A stretch of DNA of 38,362 nucleotides, taken from positions 1 through 38,362 of the forward strand of contig JAFZWE010000010.1 of assembly GCA_017617445.1 (NCBI GenBank). Direction: 5' to 3'. Made by a program: the position numbers and the translations under genes. Each line of letters starts with the position of its first letter. Position 1 is the stretch's first letter. The stretch is from Bacteroidales bacterium. GTDB taxonomy: Bacteria; Bacteroidota; Bacteroidia; Bacteroidales; WCHB1-69. Below are positions 34,604 through 38,362 of this stretch, piece by piece. The notes beneath the pieces are model-generated. The model was not told the origin of the DNA. It saw only the letters and a list, made by a program, of their open reading frames with translations, and ran no database searches.

Positions 34604-35482
34604 TTACATAGAAATTAAATAATCCCTCACTTTCTGCATCAGCCACATCGGAGTGGAGGTAGCTCCGCAGATGCCGATATGATCCGATGGAGAGAATTGG
34701 AGCGAGGGAAGCTGTTCCAACCGTGTGATAAAGAAACTGTTGGGGTTGTTTTTTTTACAAATTTCAAAAAGATAGAGTCCGTTGGAGCTCTTTTCACCGG
34801 AAACGAAGAGGATGGTGTCGAATTGGCGGGCGAACTGCTCAATTTGGCGAGAGCGGTTCACGACGCTATGACAGATCGTGTCGCTGTATTCGAAGAGATG
34901 AGCGTTGCCGAAGTCATTGTATTTCTTACGGATGGCAGTCACAATCTGCTGGTATTCATCCGTATTCTGGGTAGTTTGCGAGAAGAGCCAAGCGGGTTTG
35001 GAGAAGTCAATTTTGTCAATATCCTCCGGGGAGGAGATCACGATGCCCTGCTGCCGGGTTTGTCCGAGCAGTCCCACCACTTCGGCATGGCCTTTTTTAC
35101 CGAAAATCAGGATTTGTCCGAAATCGCTGGAGGCATCCTCAAAGCAGCGGCGGATGGTCTGCTGCAAATGCAACACCACCTTGCAGGTGGCATCAATGAT
35201 TTCAATGTTGTTTTCTTGAGCGATGCGGTAGGTTTCCGGAGGTTCACCATGCGCACGTATCAGCACACGCACATGATGCAACTCCCGCAGCTCCTCATGG
35301 GTAATCACCTGCAGGCCCAGGTCTGTCAGGCGTTGCATCTCCTCGCTGTTGTGCACTAAATCTCCCAGACAGTAGAGGCTTCCCTCCTTCGCCAGCCACT
35401 CCTCCGCTGTCTTGATGGCATTGATCACCCCAAAACAGAAGCCCGACTGCTCGTCAATTTTGATTTCCGCGACTCTGGACAT
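34604..35482 (-). CDS. ispH: 4-hydroxy-3-methylbut-2-enyl diphosphate reductase
   Basis: A protein of 292 residues, the normal size for IspH, the last step of the MEP isoprenoid pathway. The three cysteines that hold the [4Fe-4S] cluster are C16 (GFCFGV), C100 (DATCKVV) and C204 (DTICHSV). Substrate residues include H44, H78 (RAHGE) and E134 (GHAEVVG). SSNGLYLFE carries the substrate-binding S-x-N. It lies 27 bp before nhaD and 21 bp after the 35504-37105 gene. Confidence 0.95.
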   Translation of the reverse strand: MSRVAEIKIDEQSGFCFGVINAIKTAEEWLAKEGSLYCLGDLVHNSEEMQRLTDLGLQVITHEELRELHHVRVLIRAHGEPPETYRIAQENNIEIIDATCKVVLHLQQTIRRCFEDASSDFGQILIFGKKGHAEVVGLLGQTRQQGIVISSPEDIDKIDFSKPAWLFSQTTQNTDEYQQIVTAIRKKYNDFGNAHLFEYSDTICHSVVNRSRQIEQFARQFDTILFVSGEKSSNGLYLFEICKKNNPNSFFITRLEQLPSLQFSPSDHIGICGATSTPMWLMQKVRDYLISM

Positions 35483-35503
35483 TTTACCTATCTTAGAAAA
35501 GAA

Positions 35504-37105
35504 TCATTTGTCCCAATTCCACTTGTTGTTCAGCAGGAATTTCTCCAGTGTGTAATTCTTTTTGCCAGACATCCCGAAATAAATATTTTCGCCATCCACC
35601 AACCACACATCATGGAAATGCTGGCCATTCTTGTTCGGCAGAGTCACCACCTTTTTGTCTGTGCTATAGTCCACCTTGGTCAGCACCACACAATTCTCCT
35701 CATTTTTCTCCATATCGGTACCTTCCCAGCCAGTGGCGTCTTCAGCGAAATTGGAGAATTTATCCATATAGAGGATATAAATCATATTCCCTCTGACGAT
35801 AGGGTAGTAATGCAATCCCACCGCAGTGAATGTCGGACTTTTCTCCATCACCTTTTTAGCCTCAAAAAGGTAGCTCCCGATTCTTTCCCCGTCGTCGTGG
35901 GAGGTCAACAGGGAAGCGGTGCGGGTAGTCTGATGTTTCTGCACCTTGACCAGGCCGAGGTCCGTACCCCCGAGGGTGAATTTGTTGCAATAGATGAAGT
36001 TAGTATGGTAGCGGTAGGTCGTGCTTTTTTCATTCTGCATCAGGCTGGCATATTGTTCACCCAGCATCACCACAATTTTGTCGGGCAGTTCATACAGGTA
36101 GTCGCATTTCACGAAATAGTCCTGATCGTTCAGCCCGTCGTAAACCACTTCATTGGTGTAATTGAAAGCCGCATGGTTTTTGGCGGTGATTTTCAGTGGC
36201 TGGTCGCTGATGATAAAATTGAAACAGCCAGTGGTATTGCTTTGTGGGGTATCGTCATAATATCCCCCGATAAAGATGTCGTTGTTTTTCAGACGGAGCA
36301 TTTTCATGGAGTTGACATAGCCGAAGGTGAGTTCTTCGGAGATGGAGGTGATATTTCCCTTGGTGCAAGAGAACAGCTGCACGGTAGGGGTATTCTGCAC
36401 ATTGCCTTTCCCCTTGGTGGCATATACCAGGAGGAGGAGTTCCCCTTTGTCGCTCAAGCCGATATCCTGGATTGAGAACTTACTTCCGGAAATGGAAGGG
36501 AGAAACTTGTCGTACCAGATTTCCTCGCCATTGCTGTCATAGATATAGCAATAGAAATAGGGGGCCTGATTCCGGTCATTCGGGACGATGAAGGTGACGG
36601 CATACTTGGAGGCGTCGGGGGAGACGGCCGTGTATTTGAGGATCTCGCCGCGGCCGGTCAGGTCAATGGAAGTACGGATTTCCGGGGTTATATTGCGCAC
36701 GCCTTCCACAGCTTTCTTCTGAGGGAAACGGGCCACAGCATAGTCAAAATTATGGGTTTCTGCGTTGTAGCGGTAATAGTAGGCCAGATAGTCCGAACCG
36801 GCGGCACGGGAGTAGAGGTGTCTGTAGCCAGCCGGCAGCACCACATCCTCCTTAAAGGCTGTCTGTGTGGTTTTGTTGTAGGTGACCAAGCCCTGGTACT
36901 GGCTTTTGGGATTGGTACTGTACGTGTCAAGATAAAAAACAGCGGTTTTGTCATCATTGCGCAGCAAAAAGGGCGTGGAGTTGTACGCATTGCAATTCTC
37001 AATGGCAGGACCGCCGCCTTCCGTGAGAGGAGTCTGTGCGCTCAGGGGGGAAAACAAGCTCCCAACCCACAATAAAACAACCAAAAGGAAATTTATTTTT
37101 CTCAT
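35504..37105 (-). CDS. Secreted protein of unknown function
   Basis: A protein of 533 residues from the ATG at 37105 (MRKINFLLVVLLWVGSLFS), which begins a good signal peptide (cleavage near LSA-Q). The reading frame is open 40 codons further but passes through the promoter. The mature protein is rich in Tyr, Asn and Asp, with repeated short strand-like segments (DKTAVFYLDTY, KYAVTFIVPN, GELLLLVYATKG, DIFIGGYYDDT, GNMIYILYMDKF, ENIYFGMSGK) that suggest a beta-propeller. I see no catalytic motif and no T9SS domain. It is the first gene of the run leading to ispH and nhaD. Confidence 0.75.
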   Translation of the reverse strand: MRKINFLLVVLLWVGSLFSPLSAQTPLTEGGGPAIENCNAYNSTPFLLRNDDKTAVFYLDTYSTNPKSQYQGLVTYNKTTQTAFKEDVVLPAGYRHLYSRAAGSDYLAYYYRYNAETHNFDYAVARFPQKKAVEGVRNITPEIRTSIDLTGRGEILKYTAVSPDASKYAVTFIVPNDRNQAPYFYCYIYDSNGEEIWYDKFLPSISGSKFSIQDIGLSDKGELLLLVYATKGKGNVQNTPTVQLFSCTKGNITSISEELTFGYVNSMKMLRLKNNDIFIGGYYDDTPQSNTTGCFNFIISDQPLKITAKNHAAFNYTNEVVYDGLNDQDYFVKCDYLYELPDKIVVMLGEQYASLMQNEKSTTYRYHTNFIYCNKFTLGGTDLGLVKVQKHQTTRTASLLTSHDDGERIGSYLFEAKKVMEKSPTFTAVGLHYYPIVRGNMIYILYMDKFSNFAEDATGWEGTDMEKNEENCVVLTKVDYSTDKKVVTLPNKNGQHFHDVWLVDGENIYFGMSGKKNYTLEKFLLNNKWNWDK

Positions 37106-37162
37106 TTTGTTCAATTTATATACTATAAAACAAGGGCTTTCGCCTCCTATAAAAATAAGCGG

Positions 37163-37170
37163 CAAAAATA
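37163..37170 (-). promoter_or_regulatory. -7 box for the 37105-25845 gene run
   Basis: TATTTTTG on the minus strand matches TAnnTTTG, and a TTG lies 20 bp upstream of it (complement at 37191-37193), a correct -33/-7 spacing for Bacteroidetes. No other convincing promoter is seen until the pth box at 25825, so one transcript of eight genes is possible. Confidence 0.68.
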
Positions 37171-37315
37171 AGAAAAATACTGTGTTTTTACAATATTTTT
37201 TCAAACAAAATGTATCCCCTCCCAAAGGGCGACCATAAAATGGAAAAGTTATTCAACATGTACACAATAAAGTATCAGGGTTTCCGTTTAGTCTCTCGCT
37301 AAAAAAACAACCACA

Positions 37316-38038
37316 TTGAAACCAACTAAATACCTCATAATCAGTATTTTTTTGATCGCACTCTCTTTGCAGAGTCCGGCACAGAAGTCACAATTCGGGG
37401 TGCCGAACCTTCAAAAATACGACAACCAGCTGTTTCATTTCGGCTTTTTGATCGGCTACAACCAGTTCGATTTCTCCATCCGCTCCGATGCGGATCTGAG
37501 TGCGTATGACTCGCTGATGGTCATCAACACGGCGGCAATGAGCGGCTTCAACTTGGGCATTGTCACCAACTTGCGGCTGGGGAAATTCTTTGACCTTCGC
37601 TTCATTCCCGGCCTCTCTTTCGGAGACCGCGTGGTCAACTACACCATCCTCTACCCTGACGCCAGCCGATTGGTCACCAAAAAGAACATTGAGTCGGTAT
37701 ATCTGGACCTGCCCCTGATGGTGAAATTCAAGTCCTCGCGCATGCACAATGTACGCGCATACGTGCTGGCCGGCGCGCAGTACAGCCTTGACCTCATCTC
37801 CGCCGCCAAAAAACAGAACAACAACCCCAACGAAATCATGCTGAAGCTTTATCCCAATGACGTGCAGGCACAGGTGGGTTTGGGATTGGATTTCTACTGC
37901 CGCTATTTCAAATTCACCACAGAGTTCAAGATGTCATTCGGCCTCATCAACCTGTTGGTGAAGGAGGACAATATGTTTGCCCAAAGCGTGCAGTCGCTGA
38001 AGTCAAAAATGATGCAGATTTCATTTATTTTTGAGTAA
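37316..38038 (+). CDS. porT: PorT-like outer-membrane protein (T9SS component), TTG start
   Basis: A protein of 240 residues resembling PorT, an outer-membrane barrel protein needed for type IX secretion. Signal peptide KPTKYLIISIFLIALSLQSP is followed by FHFGFLIGYNQFDF and strand pairs (LGIVTNLRLGKFFDLRFIPG, YLDLPLMVKFKS), and the protein ends in MMQISFIFE, an outer-membrane terminal strand. The only start codon that fits is TTG at 37316; no ATG upstream is in frame. The gap 37106-37315 holds the divergent promoter of the neighbouring run but no clear promoter for this gene. A generic PorT-family barrel protein is the alternative. Confidence 0.8.
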   Translation: MKPTKYLIISIFLIALSLQSPAQKSQFGVPNLQKYDNQLFHFGFLIGYNQFDFSIRSDADLSAYDSLMVINTAAMSGFNLGIVTNLRLGKFFDLRFIPGLSFGDRVVNYTILYPDASRLVTKKNIESVYLDLPLMVKFKSSRMHNVRAYVLAGAQYSLDLISAAKKQNNNPNEIMLKLYPNDVQAQVGLGLDFYCRYFKFTTEFKMSFGLINLLVKEDNMFAQSVQSLKSKMMQISFIFE

Positions 38039-38099
38039 AGCCACTCCATCACACGGCGGCTCTCCCCTCTTCATTTCGCAACCTTCAAATTTCCTTACA

Positions 38100-38144
38100 A
38101 TTAGTGCAGTTATGGCTTGCCAAAACTTACCGATTAGTGCAGTT
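38100..38144. repeat. Pair of 12-bp direct repeats
   Basis: ATTAGTGCAGTT occurs at 38100-38111 and again at 38133-38144, 33 bp apart. The reverse complement of its core (CACTAA) recurs at 38214-38219. They lie in the 227-bp gap between the porT-like gene and the tRNA-Ala terminator, which otherwise contains only AT-rich sequence. Confidence 0.6.
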
Positions 38145-38224
38145 GGCATTTGTAATTTATTGAAAAATTGTATTTTATATATAACAGAAATAAGTTAGTT
38201 GAAATGTGAGTTACACTAACAAAA

Positions 38225-38254
38225 AAGCACTCACAAGTTTCCTTGCAAGTGCTT
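38225..38254 (-). terminator. Terminator after tRNA-Ala
   Basis: On the minus strand AAGCACT pairs with AGTGCTT, with an inner CAAG-GAAA-CTTG stem-loop, and the structure is followed by TTTT. It lies 12 bp past the tRNA-Ala 3' end. Confidence 0.8.
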
Positions 38255-38265
38255 GATTTTGAGAG

Positions 38266-38339
38266 TGGAGCGTATGAGAATCGAACTCACGACCTCTTGA
38301 CTGCCAGTCAAACGCTCTAGCCAACTGAGCTAACGCCCC
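38266..38339 (-). tRNA. tRNA-Ala (anticodon GGC)
   Basis: The minus strand folds as a 74-nucleotide tRNA: acceptor GGGGCGT/ACGCTCC with the G3-U70 pair that marks alanine tRNAs, D arm GCTC/GAGC, anticodon stem TTTGA/TCAAG with loop CTGGCAG (anticodon GGC), T arm GTGAG-TTCGATT-CTCAT, discriminator A. CCA is not encoded. Confidence 0.96.
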
Positions 38340-38362
38340 ATCGTTCTCGTTTGAGGCTGCAA

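Overview
The window looks like chromosomal DNA from an uncultured or non-Bacteroides member of the Bacteroidales (Bacteroidota). Four things point that way. First, -7 promoter boxes of the form TAnnTTTG stand before most transcription units. Second, the gene types are typical: Porin_10, PorT-like and carboxypeptidase-regulatory TonB-dependent outer-membrane proteins, a GWxTD protein and a fused NfnAB. Third, one protease carries a type IX secretion (T9SS) sorting domain. Fourth, a lysine-fermentation gene (kdd) and a PycB/OadA-like gene suggest an anaerobic amino-acid fermenter. I see no phage, plasmid, insertion sequence or CRISPR array; coding density is high and the content is mostly core genome.

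Layout. 1-963 (-): kdd, cut by the window edge. 1189-4052 (+): a MORN-variant secreted protein and a U32 RNA-hydroxylase-type protein. 4061-6897 (-): trxB and an oxaloacetate-decarboxylase-alpha-like gene, separated by AT-rich 7-8 bp tandem repeats. 7137-8577 (-): tRNA-Trp, tuf and tRNA-Thr. 8762-13394 (-): a T9SS-exported subtilase, an M20 dipeptidase and a membrane-anchored unknown. 13514-18606 (+): a second subtilase, a GWxTD protein, an undecaprenyl-phosphate sugar transferase, thiamine pyrophosphokinase and a HAD phosphatase. 18622-19938 (-): a second MORN-variant protein, divergent from rpsU (+). 20371-21405 (+): a small secreted DQWG-repeat protein and an ECF sigma factor preceded by a textbook sigma-54 promoter. 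21377-25805 (-): O-antigen ligase/polymerase, Porin_10, a small beta-barrel protein and pth. 25845-37105 (-): a compact eight-gene run of nfnAB, a TonB-dependent receptor, a lipoprotein, a glycosyltransferase, a sugar nucleotidyltransferase, nhaD, ispH and a large unknown. 37316-38038 (+): a PorT-like protein starting at TTG. 38266-38339 (-): tRNA-Ala.

How the genes work together. Many encode the cell envelope and secretion: PorT-like T9SS component, T9SS cargo protease, sugar transferase, Wzy/ligase, glycosyltransferase, porins and TonB receptor. This fits an asaccharolytic, proteolytic lifestyle like that of Porphyromonas, in which secreted proteases and the M20 peptidase feed amino-acid fermentation (Kdd), and NfnAB and NhaD handle redox and sodium/proton balance. 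This is inference from gene content. The least explained items are the DQWG-repeat protein next to a sigma-54-driven ECF sigma factor, the loss of the biotinyl lysine in the OadA-like protein, the soluble C-terminal extension on NhaD, and the 7-8 bp repeat arrays.
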